Source: Galbibacter sp. BG1 (GTDB taxonomy: Bacteria; Bacteroidota; Bacteroidia; Flavobacteriales; Flavobacteriaceae). From it: 64,000 bases of DNA. The position numbers and the translations under genes are program-made. Numbering within the stretch: position 1 is the first letter of the stretch; every line of letters begins with the position of its first letter. Under the pieces are notes generated by a model. That model searched no databases. It saw only the letters and a program-made list of their open reading frames with translations, and had not been told where the DNA came from. The stretch is from NCBI RefSeq assembly GCF_013391805.1, contig NZ_CP058364.1:2423501-2487500 (forward strand), in the 5' to 3' direction. Positions 27,930 through 36,873 of the stretch are shown piece by piece.

Positions 27930-28865
27930 ATGGAACTTTTAAAAGATAAAAAGAAACTGGTCTTTATGGCCATGGTGTTATGTACCCTACTCTTTATAGG
28001 GGCATACGGACTGCTCTATTTTGGGGATTCCAAGGAGCCCCAATTGGGACCGGAGCGTTTGTTGGTGCCAAAAGTGGAAGGGGAGCCCGATTCATATGGT
28101 TCCCGTCTAGAGGCGGTGGAAGCCCTGGAGGAGGAACAGCAGACAGAAGCCCCCAGTCCCTATCAGAACAGGTATATCGATTCCTTGGGATATTACGATC
28201 CCCAGCTCATGGATAAAAAAAAGAAACGGATGATCGATAGCGTCTATGAACTGGGGGTAAAGCGGTATGAACGCTTACAAGAGGTACGGAGCTATGATAC
28301 CGATGTGGTCAAAAACGAAACGATTGTGGCTCCGGTTGATACCATAAAGGTGGATGAAAAAAATAGCTTGGAAATAAACCTTGTTTCCGTGGAGGAATTG
28401 GGCTTGGCCCACGAACTTTTCTTTGCCTCGAACCCGATTGTTGGAAAAGAGGGAAGTGAAAATGGGATAGTACTGGAAGTTGATGGCACACAAACGGTAA
28501 AAGCAAAGGAGCGGTTACAAATGCGGTTGAAAAGGGATGTCCAGGTTCATGGTCAAAATTTTAAGAAGGATACCAGGGTCTATGGGACCGTCACCTTTCA
28601 ACCGAACAGGGTGCTGTTAAAAATCGAGTACATCAATCACGATCCAATCGGCTTGGAAGCTTATGACTTTCAGGATGGCCTAAAAGGGATCTATATCAGG
28701 AACAGTTTCCGATCGGATGCGAAAAGGGAGGTGTTGGGGGATATGATCGAGGATGTCAATATTGCCGGGGTCCCACAGATCAACGGACTTAAGAGGATAT
28801 TCCAACGGAGCAATAGAAATGTTAGGGTAACGGTACATGATGGTTACCGGCTTTTATTGAAATAA
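27930..28865 (+). CDS. traM: TraM-like conjugative transfer protein (VirB10-like)
   Basis: This 311-residue protein has a short cytoplasmic start, one membrane helix (about 10-32), a Pro/Glu-rich linker and a C-terminal beta domain with VYGTVTFQPNRVLLKI and GLKGIYIRNSFR. That matches TraM of CTnDOT-type systems, the VirB10-like protein that bridges the two membranes. The start MELLKDKKK at 27930 is chosen over an upstream ATG that overlaps traK. Confidence 0.87.
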   Translation: MELLKDKKKLVFMAMVLCTLLFIGAYGLLYFGDSKEPQLGPERLLVPKVEGEPDSYGSRLEAVEALEEEQQTEAPSPYQNRYIDSLGYYDPQLMDKKKKRMIDSVYELGVKRYERLQEVRSYDTDVVKNETIVAPVDTIKVDEKNSLEINLVSVEELGLAHELFFASNPIVGKEGSENGIVLEVDGTQTVKAKERLQMRLKRDVQVHGQNFKKDTRVYGTVTFQPNRVLLKIEYINHDPIGLEAYDFQDGLKGIYIRNSFRSDAKREVLGDMIEDVNIAGVPQINGLKRIFQRSNRNVRVTVHDGYRLLLK

Positions 28866-28884
28866 CGAATTAAAAATTAAGACT

Positions 28885-29706
28885 ATGAAAAATTGGGTTT
28901 TTGTAATTGTGGTATGTTGCATCTACGGGGTGCATGGACAAGAAAGGACGGATACCATTTATGTGAATGAGAAAAAAGTGGTGGGGGTGTTTTTTCCTTC
29001 AGGGATACGCCAGGCCATTGTTGGCGGGAATCATTTTAGTTTTACCTACAACAAGGAAAAGATGCAATATTTTGGATTGGTACAGGGCGTAATTGGGGAC
29101 GATGGGAACCTACTATGTGTGACCGCAGCAGGAAAAGTATATTCCTTTATCCTTAGCTACCGGGACTCCCTGCCAAAGTTGAATTATTTTGTGGGGCCTA
29201 TGGATCATATCGGCTTGGAGAAGCCAGTGTTAAAGGAGCAAACACCGAAGGTAACGGAACCTGATTCTTTAAGGTATGAAAGGTTCTGTAAGTATTTATT
29301 GGGAGAAAAGTCCAGGCCTATAAAAGTTACCCGTCAGAACGGACTCATTTTAAAAATGGAACAGCTTGTATACCACGGGGATGAAATGTATTTGGTCATG
29401 GAGTTCATCAATAATTCCGAAATTGATTTTGAAGTAGGTAGTATGGAGATGTTTAGGATTCGTGGGGATAAAAAACGTAAGGCTTCTTTTCAAGAACTTA
29501 AATTAAATACTATAGCCGAACACGGAGCCCCAAGTGTATTGAAGTCCAATGGGAAACAAAGATTTGTAATTGTTTTTTCTAAATACGTTAGTGGAAAAGG
29601 TAGCGATTATAAAATTTTTTTTAGTGAAGAGAATGGACATAGAATCCTTCGAATGTCTGTTAGTGAAAGTTTATTAATTAGAAAGGATAAATTCAAGACA
29701 AAATAG
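28885..29706 (+). CDS. traN: TraN-like conjugative transfer protein (DUF4138, VirB9-like)
   Basis: This 273-residue protein has a signal peptide (through VHGQ, about 19). The DUF4138/TraN pattern follows: TIYVNEKKVVGVFFPSGIRQ, then FGLVQGVIGDDGNLLCVTAA, and NNSEIDFEVGSMEMF. It should form the VirB9-like outer-membrane ring with TraM. It is the last recognisable transfer gene. Its 3' third becomes visibly AT-richer than the upstream tra genes, and no TraO, TraP or TraQ follows, so the transfer operon appears to have been cut and joined to new DNA here. Confidence 0.88.
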   Translation: MKNWVFVIVVCCIYGVHGQERTDTIYVNEKKVVGVFFPSGIRQAIVGGNHFSFTYNKEKMQYFGLVQGVIGDDGNLLCVTAAGKVYSFILSYRDSLPKLNYFVGPMDHIGLEKPVLKEQTPKVTEPDSLRYERFCKYLLGEKSRPIKVTRQNGLILKMEQLVYHGDEMYLVMEFINNSEIDFEVGSMEMFRIRGDKKRKASFQELKLNTIAEHGAPSVLKSNGKQRFVIVFSKYVSGKGSDYKIFFSEENGHRILRMSVSESLLIRKDKFKTK

Positions 29707-29828
29707 CAATTTTTACCATCCAGACAATAAATTTTTTTAAACACTATAGTAAAAATATTCATTGTAAAAACCTTATAGAAAGCACTTTTAAGCTTTATTT
29801 TAAATTTTTGTTAATAATTTTAACAGAA

Positions 29829-29862
29829 TTGTTTTTAATTTTAAGAAAATATTCTAACTTTG
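29829..29862 (+). promoter_or_regulatory. Promoter of the fibre/RHS operon
   Basis: TTG at 29829-29831 and TAACTTTG at 29855-29862 fit the Bacteroidota TTG...TAnnTTTG pattern with 23 bases between. The first fibre gene starts about 50 bases downstream. It shows that the operon is not simply the end of the tra transcript. Confidence 0.5.
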
Positions 29863-29913
29863 AAGGCTTTACATCTATAAATAAGAAAAAATTTAACCTA
29901 ACCATGCTATTTA

Positions 29914-30891
29914 ATGAATTTATATTCTTCGCCCAAGAGTCTTTTACTACTCGTAATGTCTCTTCAATTTTTTTCATTACTTGCTCAAAAGCAGTTTAAT
30001 GAAATATTATCTCCAGATACGATTGATACTGGTCTTTATTATCAAGCGGGTCCAGGAGGTAACAATACCGTCGATTGGACTTATCCTTATGGTTCTAAAA
30101 TAACTATGAATGCCGGTGCGTATAGAAATTTCGAACTACTCACTACACATTATCCTTTAGGTGATTTATTGCTTCGGCAATATTCGCCCGGTGACAGCCA
30201 ATGGTCAGGTTGGCGGCAAATTTTGGTTACCGATGAAAATAAAAATTTAGGTCTTGGAATTGCCGATCCCCAATCTAAGCTGGATGTTTATAAAGAAATT
30301 CGAATTAGTAGTTTGACTGAAAGAGAAAGTACTTTTTTTCGGATAAATAGAGGTAGTTCTGGTAGGGATACAGGGGCAATTTCTTTTGGACAGGATAATA
30401 ATTATGTATGGTACACCGGATTGCTATATCGGGGAGGCGCGCCAAATTCTGATTTCTTTATAAGCCAGTTCCATCAAATACGGGACGGTAACGGTAACTT
30501 TGTGCATACTCCAGAATTCACAATCCTCCAGAATGGAAACATAGGTATTGGGACTATTAATCCAGATGCAAGGCTAGCGGTTAAGGGTAATATCCACGCT
30601 CAGGAGGTTAAACTTGATCTTGTTGGTGCGGTTGCTCCAGATTATGTTTTTAAGGATGATTATAAACTGAAGAGTATTGAGGAGGTAGAGCAGTTTATCA
30701 ATAGGGAAGGGCATTTGCCAAATGTACCTTCTGCGGAAGACTTGGAAAAAGATGGTTTGGATCTTAAACAAATGAACTTAAGGCTATTGGAGAAAATAGA
30801 GGAACTTACCCTTTACGTAATTCAATTGAAAAATGAAAATAAAACCCAACAGATTGCCATCGAACGACTTATAAACGCCTATGAAAAATAA
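29914..30891 (+). CDS. Fibre-like protein 1 with pyocin-knob-like front and endosialidase-chaperone-like tail
   Basis: This 325-residue exported protein has a signal peptide ending near LLAQ. Residues 35-100 (DTGLYYQAG, then SQWSGWRQIL) resemble the pyocin-knob domain of phage tail fibres. Two short GIG/GLGI repeats with N-P-D/SKLDV turns follow, typical of trimeric beta-fibres. The C-terminal 110 residues carry DYVFKDDYKL, EVEQFINREGHLPNVPSAED and a coiled coil, the tail shared by all seven paralogues. That tail is common in Bacteroidota tail-fibre or surface proteins and probably trimerises. This copy is the most diverged of the tails. It overlaps the next gene by 11 bases. Confidence 0.8.
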   Translation: MNLYSSPKSLLLLVMSLQFFSLLAQKQFNEILSPDTIDTGLYYQAGPGGNNTVDWTYPYGSKITMNAGAYRNFELLTTHYPLGDLLLRQYSPGDSQWSGWRQILVTDENKNLGLGIADPQSKLDVYKEIRISSLTERESTFFRINRGSSGRDTGAISFGQDNNYVWYTGLLYRGGAPNSDFFISQFHQIRDGNGNFVHTPEFTILQNGNIGIGTINPDARLAVKGNIHAQEVKLDLVGAVAPDYVFKDDYKLKSIEEVEQFINREGHLPNVPSAEDLEKDGLDLKQMNLRLLEKIEELTLYVIQLKNENKTQQIAIERLINAYEK

Positions 30892-31837
30892 ATTACTAAT
30901 ATTCTTTTTTCTGTTAATTCCTTTTATTCATTGTCTTTCTCAAACTATTGATGCTTCTTACTTGAATCCCATTTTAGGTAGTAGTGAATATAAATTTTTA
31001 AGATTCGGAAACGATGCTGAGTACACTTCTGGTTTTATGTGGAACAAAACAAATCTTAATTATGGAGACGGAGATGATTTTTCAATTTTCACTTACAATA
31101 ATAGGGACATAACATTTAGGACAGGAACAGGAAATTTAATTGTTTTTCCAACCGAGGGTGGCAATATGGGAGTTGGCACCAAAAACCCTCTCGGAAAGCT
31201 CCATTTAAAAGGGAACTTATATTTAGATGGCAACGAATCAGTTAATGGATGGGGAAAAACTAGAGTTCATTGGAAAGGACATTCATTGATTTTTGGCACC
31301 CTACCAGGGCGCTATGCCCATAATCTTATTGAATTAAAACCCGGTGGTTCAACTAGTGGAGAATTATATTCTTCGATGGAGTTCTACCAAGCTATTGGGG
31401 AAAACAATCATGAAAAAAGAATTCGTATAACTTCACATAGCAGCTATCCTACGTTTTTCAATGCAGGAAACGTAGGAATAGGTACTGAAGACCCCGGTTC
31501 TTGGAAACTTGCGGTAAATGGAAAAATACGGGCAAAAGAAATAAAAGTGGAAACAGTTGGTTGGAGTGATTTTGTTTTTGAGAAAGATTACAATCTCCCA
31601 ACCTTGGAAGAGGTAGATCAACATATTAAGCAAAAGGGTCATTTAAAAGATATTCCATCGGCTAAGGAGGTTGCCGAAAATGGAATCTTTTTAGGAAAAA
31701 TGGATGCGAAACTCTTACAAAAAATAGAGGAACTCACTTTGTATACCATAGAGCAGCAAAAGTTAATAGAAAGGCAGGAAGCAATGCTTATCGAAATGAA
31801 AGAGGAAATTGAGAACCTTAAGAAGAGAAAGCGATGA
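30881..31837 (+). CDS. Fibre-like protein 2
   Basis: This 318-residue protein has a signal peptide (through CLSQ, about 21), a beta-rich front including GNMGVGTKNPLGKLHLKG, and GNVGIGTEDPGSWKLAVNGK at about residue 200. The shared tail is WSDFVFEKDYNLPTLEEVDQ, GHLKDIPSAKEV and KLLQKIEELTLY, then a coiled coil. Its ATG lies inside the end of gene 1 and its stop overlaps gene 3 by 4 bases. It likely forms a secreted or surface trimer; the binding target is unknown. Confidence 0.8.
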   Translation: MKNKLLIFFFLLIPFIHCLSQTIDASYLNPILGSSEYKFLRFGNDAEYTSGFMWNKTNLNYGDGDDFSIFTYNNRDITFRTGTGNLIVFPTEGGNMGVGTKNPLGKLHLKGNLYLDGNESVNGWGKTRVHWKGHSLIFGTLPGRYAHNLIELKPGGSTSGELYSSMEFYQAIGENNHEKRIRITSHSSYPTFFNAGNVGIGTEDPGSWKLAVNGKIRAKEIKVETVGWSDFVFEKDYNLPTLEEVDQHIKQKGHLKDIPSAKEVAENGIFLGKMDAKLLQKIEELTLYTIEQQKLIERQEAMLIEMKEEIENLKKRKR

Positions 31838-32760
31838 AAAAGATGTTTGTTGTTTTAAACGTTTTAATAGGTTTTTATGGGCACCCTCAAAGTAATGCTT
31901 TTCCACCTTCCGGAAATGTTGGGATTGGGATTTTAAACCCGTCAGCGGATTTGGAAATATATAATTTTGATGGAGAGTCCAATCTTAAAGTGTATACAAA
32001 TCAATTTAATGGAATCGCAAAACTTGAGCTGGCCGGGGGCGTTGATTCTGCTGGGGGAAATTATTCAGGATGGAGCATATATCATTCAAATAATCATACT
32101 AGGAAGGATCTTTATTTTAGATATAGGCTCGAAGGAAGTCCAGAAATTGTATTTACAAACGATGGGCATTTAGGTGTAGGATCATCAAATCCGCAAGCAA
32201 TGTTGGAAGTATTTGACTATTCTGAATTAGCGGACTTTAAAATCTATACAAATCAGCATGATGGAATAGCTAAACTTGAAATAGCCGGTGGAGTGGATGA
32301 ATTTGGAGGCAAATATTCGGGATGGAGCATATTTCACTCCTATAATAAGACGGGCAAAGATTTACATTTCAGACATGGATTAAACGGTGATCCCAGTATT
32401 ATTTTTACCGATGATGGTAACATGGGTATTGGCATAATTAGTCCAGGATCATGGAAACTTGCTGTAAATGGAAAAATAAGGGCCAAAGAAATAAAAGTGG
32501 AGACAAGTGGATGGAGCGATTTTGTTTTTGACGAAGGGTACAATCTTCCGAAACTGGATGAAGTAGAAAAACATATTCAAGAAAAAGGGCATTTAAAGGA
32601 TATTCCATCAGCGGAGGAAGTTTCCGAAAATGGAATATTCTTGGGGGAAATGAATGCCAAGCTTCTTCAGAAAATAGAAGAGTTGACTTTGTACGTCATT
32701 GAGCAAAATAAAAGAATTGAAAAATTGGAATCCAAACTGGAAAACTGCAATCAACCATGA
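31834..32760 (+). CDS. Fibre-like protein 3 with internal tandem repeat
   Basis: This 308-residue protein has a signal peptide, GNVGIGILNPSADLEIYN, then two tandem units of about 80-90 residues. The first contains YTNQFNGIAKLELAGGV and YSGWSIYHSNN, the second YTNQHDGIAKLEIAGGV and YSGWSIFHSYN. The shared tail follows (WSDFVFDEGYNLPKLDEVEK). The duplication of the front module shows how the variable part of these fibres grows. It overlaps both neighbours by 4 bases. Confidence 0.8.
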   Translation: MKKMFVVLNVLIGFYGHPQSNAFPPSGNVGIGILNPSADLEIYNFDGESNLKVYTNQFNGIAKLELAGGVDSAGGNYSGWSIYHSNNHTRKDLYFRYRLEGSPEIVFTNDGHLGVGSSNPQAMLEVFDYSELADFKIYTNQHDGIAKLEIAGGVDEFGGKYSGWSIFHSYNKTGKDLHFRHGLNGDPSIIFTDDGNMGIGIISPGSWKLAVNGKIRAKEIKVETSGWSDFVFDEGYNLPKLDEVEKHIQEKGHLKDIPSAEEVSENGIFLGEMNAKLLQKIEELTLYVIEQNKRIEKLESKLENCNQP

Positions 32761-34010
32761 GAGTTAAAATCAACACAATAATAATATTTGGCTTTCTTCT
32801 TTTTGGAAAGGCCTCTATGTCTTTTGGACAGCAAACCAATTATGATGTTTATGCAGGCGATGGGAACGGTTTCCGCTTTTGGAACGGTAGCAACAGCTAT
32901 AAAATTCATATGGGTAATACTGGCGAGTATCGTTATGGACCGGTCACGGATTATAGCATCAAGACAAATATGCACAATACTCCCGGGAGGGGCTGGACGT
33001 GGGGAGTCGATGGTGTAAAACCTATTGCCGGGTTGAGCAATACGGGGAATTTTCAGGTAGATGGAAATTTAACAGCTTTAAAAAGGTTGGGTATCGGGGT
33101 CACCGATCCTTCAACCTATATAGATGTTATAAATACAGAACCAAGCGAAAGCTTTTTAAGGTTTCGTGTAAACGATGCCTTGGACGATTATTTTATGATA
33201 GCCAATACCACAGTTGAAGATGGGCAATTTATTCCGCTACTTAAGGGGAGGCATGTTACTGATAACAGGGCGGCAATAACTTTTATGGGTGAGATTGGCC
33301 CAGGCAACGATACAGGTAATGCACCAATAGTATCCTTTAATGCCAGGAAGATTGATGCAAAGGTGGTTAACAGACCTTTGTTTGCTTGGGCGAATTATTC
33401 CACGCACTTAATGACGCTGGATGCTCAGGGTAGATTGGGAATAGGCACCACCAGCACACCAAAAAGCACTTTAGAGGTCAGGGGTGTGATTACATCATCT
33501 TCGAACACAACATCCAATTACGTTACCAGTTTTTTTACAAGTGGTGATGGCAACGCTTACATGAACTTTGTAGGGGGTGATGAAGGTAGCAGGATAGGCT
33601 TCCAGATTGATGGTGGGAGCGTAATGAGTATTTACAACAACAGAAGTGTAGGGATAAATACTTCCAGTACTGGTAGCCATAAACTGGCAGTTGGCGGATC
33701 CATTGGAGCAAGAGAAGTGAAAGTAGAAGTGGGGACTTGGAGCGATTTTGTGTTTAAAGATGATTATAATCTTCCAACCCTAGATGAAGTTGAAACACAC
33801 ATCAAGGAAAAAGGACATTTACAGGATATCCCATCGGCGGAAGAGGTTGAAAAAGAAGGCATCAATTTAGGTGAGATGAATGCAAAGCTATTGCAAAAGA
33901 TTGAAGAGTTGACTCTTTACCTAATAGAAGAGCACAAAACCAACTTAAAGTTGTTACAAAGAGTTGAGTTCTTGGAAAGGCAGGCTGGGAAAGAAAGCAA
34001 AGCAGAGTAG
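32757..34010 (+). CDS. Fibre-like protein 4 (longest)
   Basis: This 417-residue protein has a signal peptide (through SFGQ, about 25) and several beta-fibre repeats (RLGIGVTDPSTYIDVIN, RLGIGTTSTPKSTLEVRG, SVGINTSSTGSHKLAVGG). The shared tail carries WSDFVFKDDYNLPTLDEVET and AKLLQKIEELTLYLIEE. It is longer than its neighbours because of an extra central segment. A 24-base gap to gene 5 is the only non-overlapping junction among genes 1-7. Confidence 0.8.
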   Translation: MRVKINTIIIFGFLLFGKASMSFGQQTNYDVYAGDGNGFRFWNGSNSYKIHMGNTGEYRYGPVTDYSIKTNMHNTPGRGWTWGVDGVKPIAGLSNTGNFQVDGNLTALKRLGIGVTDPSTYIDVINTEPSESFLRFRVNDALDDYFMIANTTVEDGQFIPLLKGRHVTDNRAAITFMGEIGPGNDTGNAPIVSFNARKIDAKVVNRPLFAWANYSTHLMTLDAQGRLGIGTTSTPKSTLEVRGVITSSSNTTSNYVTSFFTSGDGNAYMNFVGGDEGSRIGFQIDGGSVMSIYNNRSVGINTSSTGSHKLAVGGSIGAREVKVEVGTWSDFVFKDDYNLPTLDEVETHIKEKGHLQDIPSAEEVEKEGINLGEMNAKLLQKIEELTLYLIEEHKTNLKLLQRVEFLERQAGKESKAE

Positions 34011-34034
34011 TAATGTTTTAAAATCCATTAGGAG

Positions 34035-34883
34035 ATGAAAAATATAGTTTTAATTATAGTTATAATTTTTTTTGGCAGCATAAGTCAACTATGGTCGCAG
34101 AATATCCCTCGATATAGGGAAAATGCTTACGATGGTACTTTTATACATGGAGTAAATAATAATGGTGAACCGGCTCAAGCGGGTGACCCGTCATTTAGAG
34201 AAATGCCCTTAGGTATATCAGAAGGTGTTTATACCTGGTGGAACTATAGTACATCGGTAGGTCAACCATCTGGTAGTTATGGAGCCTCAATTGGATTTGG
34301 AAAAGGAGGGTTGGGATCTGCAGAAATTTGGGCTGGATGGACAAATGGGAGATTATTTACTAGATTTTTAAGGGATTGCTGTCAAGGATGGTCGGAGTGG
34401 AATGAGATCTGGACTGCTGCAACCGATGGCGCAGGTTCTGGTTTGGACGCAGATACGGTAGACGGACTCCAACCTTTGCTTATCCAAAGTACAGGTAACG
34501 TTGGGTTAGGGGTTTCTGATCCTGGTAATTGGAAACTCGCTGTAAACGGAAACATTAGGACTAAAGAAATTAAAGTAGAAACTCAAGGCTGGAGCGACTT
34601 TGTTTTTAAAGAAAATTATAAACTCCCTACGTTGGAAGAAGTAGAAAAACATATTAAGGAAGAAGGACATTTACAGGATATTCCGTCAGCTGAAGAAGTA
34701 GAGGAAGATGGAATCTTTTTAGGTGAAATGGATGCAAAGCTGCTTCAGAAAATTGAAGAGTTGATGTTATATACCATCGATCAACAAAAAATGATTAAAA
34801 AGCTTGATGAATTAAACAAATCTCAATCGCAAAAAATACTAGAATTAAAAGAAGAATTATATCAGCTTAAAGAAAGATTATGA
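34035..34883 (+). CDS. Fibre-like protein 5 with pyocin-knob-like domain
   Basis: This 282-residue protein has a signal peptide (through LWSQ) and a front of about 110 residues ending CCQGWSEWNEIWTAAT, very like the pyocin-knob domain. Next comes GSGLDADTVDGLQP, a linker frequent in phage tail fibres, then GNVGLGVSDPGNWKLAVNGN and the shared tail (GWSDFVFKENYKLPTLEEVE). The phage-like linker supports a tail-fibre origin. It overlaps gene 6 by 4 bases. Confidence 0.8.
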   Translation: MKNIVLIIVIIFFGSISQLWSQNIPRYRENAYDGTFIHGVNNNGEPAQAGDPSFREMPLGISEGVYTWWNYSTSVGQPSGSYGASIGFGKGGLGSAEIWAGWTNGRLFTRFLRDCCQGWSEWNEIWTAATDGAGSGLDADTVDGLQPLLIQSTGNVGLGVSDPGNWKLAVNGNIRTKEIKVETQGWSDFVFKENYKLPTLEEVEKHIKEEGHLQDIPSAEEVEEDGIFLGEMDAKLLQKIEELMLYTIDQQKMIKKLDELNKSQSQKILELKEELYQLKERL

Positions 34884-35908
34884 GAATTATACTTTTATCC
34901 CTGTTGATATTGCCTATAGTTGGACTTTCGCAGTCCAATAAGTTTCCAGATTCTGGAAATGTAGGAATTGGAACGCTGTCACCAACACAAAAGCTGCATG
35001 TATATAATGGCCCCTCAGGGGGATTGGGGCACTATTTTGCAGAATTAATTATAGAAGATGATGATCACGGAATGATTACCATCCTAACTCCTAATATCAA
35101 CAGTGGCTATTACGGCTTCTCGGATCAGGACGATGATTTTGTTGGGGGAATGCAATACAATCATTCTAAGGACGAGATGCTTTTTAGGGTGAATAACAGA
35201 AGTGTAGGAGATATGATGATAAATTCCGTTGGGAATGTTGGTATAGGTACGGGAAGCCCGGAGTACAAGCTCCACGTTACCAATGGTATAAAAATAAAAA
35301 AAACAACAATTGGTGCAACTTTAGGAAGTGGAGAAAACGGTTGGCTTAGGGATGATTGGTTAACTGGTAATTATGGGCCGCCCAAATGGGACCAAAGTAT
35401 TCAAAAATGGGTAAGGCCAGGTGGCTCCTACAATGATATTGGAGGAATTGTTTGGCAGGATGAAGGAACTTATTTTGTTCGTGGAGCTAGAGGGGAAAAT
35501 CTAGAATATTCAAATACTGAATTCTTAAATACATCCTTTTTGTTTGCCGATATTTTCACTGGCAATGTTGGGTTGGGGACAAATACCCCCGGATCTTGGA
35601 AACTTGCGGTTAACGGAAACATTAGGGCAAAGGAAATTAAAGTGGAAACTCAAGGCTGGAGCGATTTTGTTTTTGAAAAGGATTATACCCTCCCAACGCT
35701 GGAAGAAGTGGAAAAACACATTAAGGAAGAAGGACATTTGCAGGATATTCCATCAGCTGAAGAAGTGAAGATGGATGGTTTCTTTTTAGGTGAAATGGAC
35801 GCTAAGCTTCTGCAGAAAATTGAAGAGTTGATGTTATATACTATCAAACAACAAAAAGAAATAGAGGCACTGAAGGCAGAGATAACAAAATTAAAAAGTA
35901 AACGATGA
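34880..35908 (+). CDS. Fibre-like protein 6
   Basis: This 342-residue protein has a signal peptide (through GLSQ). It carries three GNVGIGT/GNVGLGT repeats (GNVGIGTLSPTQKLHVYN, GNVGIGTGSPEYKLHVTN, GNVGLGTNTPGSWKLAVNGN) and the shared tail (GWSDFVFEKDYTLPTLEEVE). The 3' 250 bases are close at nucleotide level to those of gene 5, suggesting recent duplication or gene conversion of the tail. Confidence 0.8.
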   Translation: MRIILLSLLILPIVGLSQSNKFPDSGNVGIGTLSPTQKLHVYNGPSGGLGHYFAELIIEDDDHGMITILTPNINSGYYGFSDQDDDFVGGMQYNHSKDEMLFRVNNRSVGDMMINSVGNVGIGTGSPEYKLHVTNGIKIKKTTIGATLGSGENGWLRDDWLTGNYGPPKWDQSIQKWVRPGGSYNDIGGIVWQDEGTYFVRGARGENLEYSNTEFLNTSFLFADIFTGNVGLGTNTPGSWKLAVNGNIRAKEIKVETQGWSDFVFEKDYTLPTLEEVEKHIKEEGHLQDIPSAEEVKMDGFFLGEMDAKLLQKIEELMLYTIKQQKEIEALKAEITKLKSKR

Positions 35909-36864
35909 CAAATAAAGGATTTTTGAAGTTTATTATACTATTAATGCCATCAATTTGTTTTTTGCAAACAAATACATTTCCTCCTTCCGGAAATGTAGGG
36001 ATTGGAACAACAAATCCAAGATCTACCTTGGACGTCAATGGAACATTGACATGGGGATCAGGAGCAACACTATCCACAACTCAAGGGGCATCTATAGAGT
36101 TACGAGGGGACGGTTTACCATTTTTAGATTTTTCTAATGATCTTATCTCAGATTATGATGTGCGATTTTTACTTAGGAATAATGACGCACTGGAAATATT
36201 GGGTGGAAAAATAGGCATAGGAACGGGGTCGCCACAAGAATTACTTCATGTGGCAGGTAACATTGTAGCGAATAAGGTCAAAATAAATGATCCAGATCAA
36301 GTAGTGGACTGGAACACCATTTGGCAAAGTGGATTCTATGAAGGCTTTGAGTCTGCTAATTCTCCTGAGCCTTATGGTTGGTTTTGGGGTATCAACATGA
36401 ATCACGGCTCAAACTACTCTGAATATCGATATTCAGGTCAAATTGTCGTTAAAAACGATTTTCAAAAACCCGTAATGTACTTTCGGAGCACCAACCGAGA
36501 TGGTGAAGGGGTTTGGACAAAAGTGTTACATAATACCGGTAACCAAGCTATCAATGGCAAGTTGGAAGCCAAAGAAATCAAAGTGACCAACACGCCCACC
36601 GCTGATTTCGTTTTTGAAGAAAAATACCAAATACCTTCACTGGAAACGGTTGAAAATTTTATAAAAGCAAACAAGCACCTTCCCGAAATAGCTTCAGCCG
36701 AGGTGATGAAAGAAAATGGATTGAACATTGGCGAATTCCAAATACAATTACTGCAAAAAATCGAGGAGCTTACGCTCTACGCTATCGAACAAGAGAAAAA
36801 AATAAAGAAGTATGAAGCTCTCGAGAAAAGAGTGGTTCAATTGGAACAATTAATTAAAAGGTAA
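35905..36864 (+). CDS. Fibre-like protein 7
   Basis: This 319-residue protein has a signal peptide, GNVGIGTTNPRSTLDVNGTL, a second repeat IGIGTGSPQELLHVAGNI, and a knob-like section with YGWFWGINMNHGSNYSEYRY and GEGVWTKVLHNTG. Its tail is a more distant version (FVFEEKYQIPSLETVENFIK, HLPEIASAEVMKENGLNIGE) than in genes 2-6. It overlaps gene 6 by 4 bases and precedes the first RHS gene by 9. Confidence 0.8.
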   Translation: MTNKGFLKFIILLMPSICFLQTNTFPPSGNVGIGTTNPRSTLDVNGTLTWGSGATLSTTQGASIELRGDGLPFLDFSNDLISDYDVRFLLRNNDALEILGGKIGIGTGSPQELLHVAGNIVANKVKINDPDQVVDWNTIWQSGFYEGFESANSPEPYGWFWGINMNHGSNYSEYRYSGQIVVKNDFQKPVMYFRSTNRDGEGVWTKVLHNTGNQAINGKLEAKEIKVTNTPTADFVFEEKYQIPSLETVENFIKANKHLPEIASAEVMKENGLNIGEFQIQLLQKIEELTLYAIEQEKKIKKYEALEKRVVQLEQLIKR

Positions 36865-36873
36865 CAAATAAAT

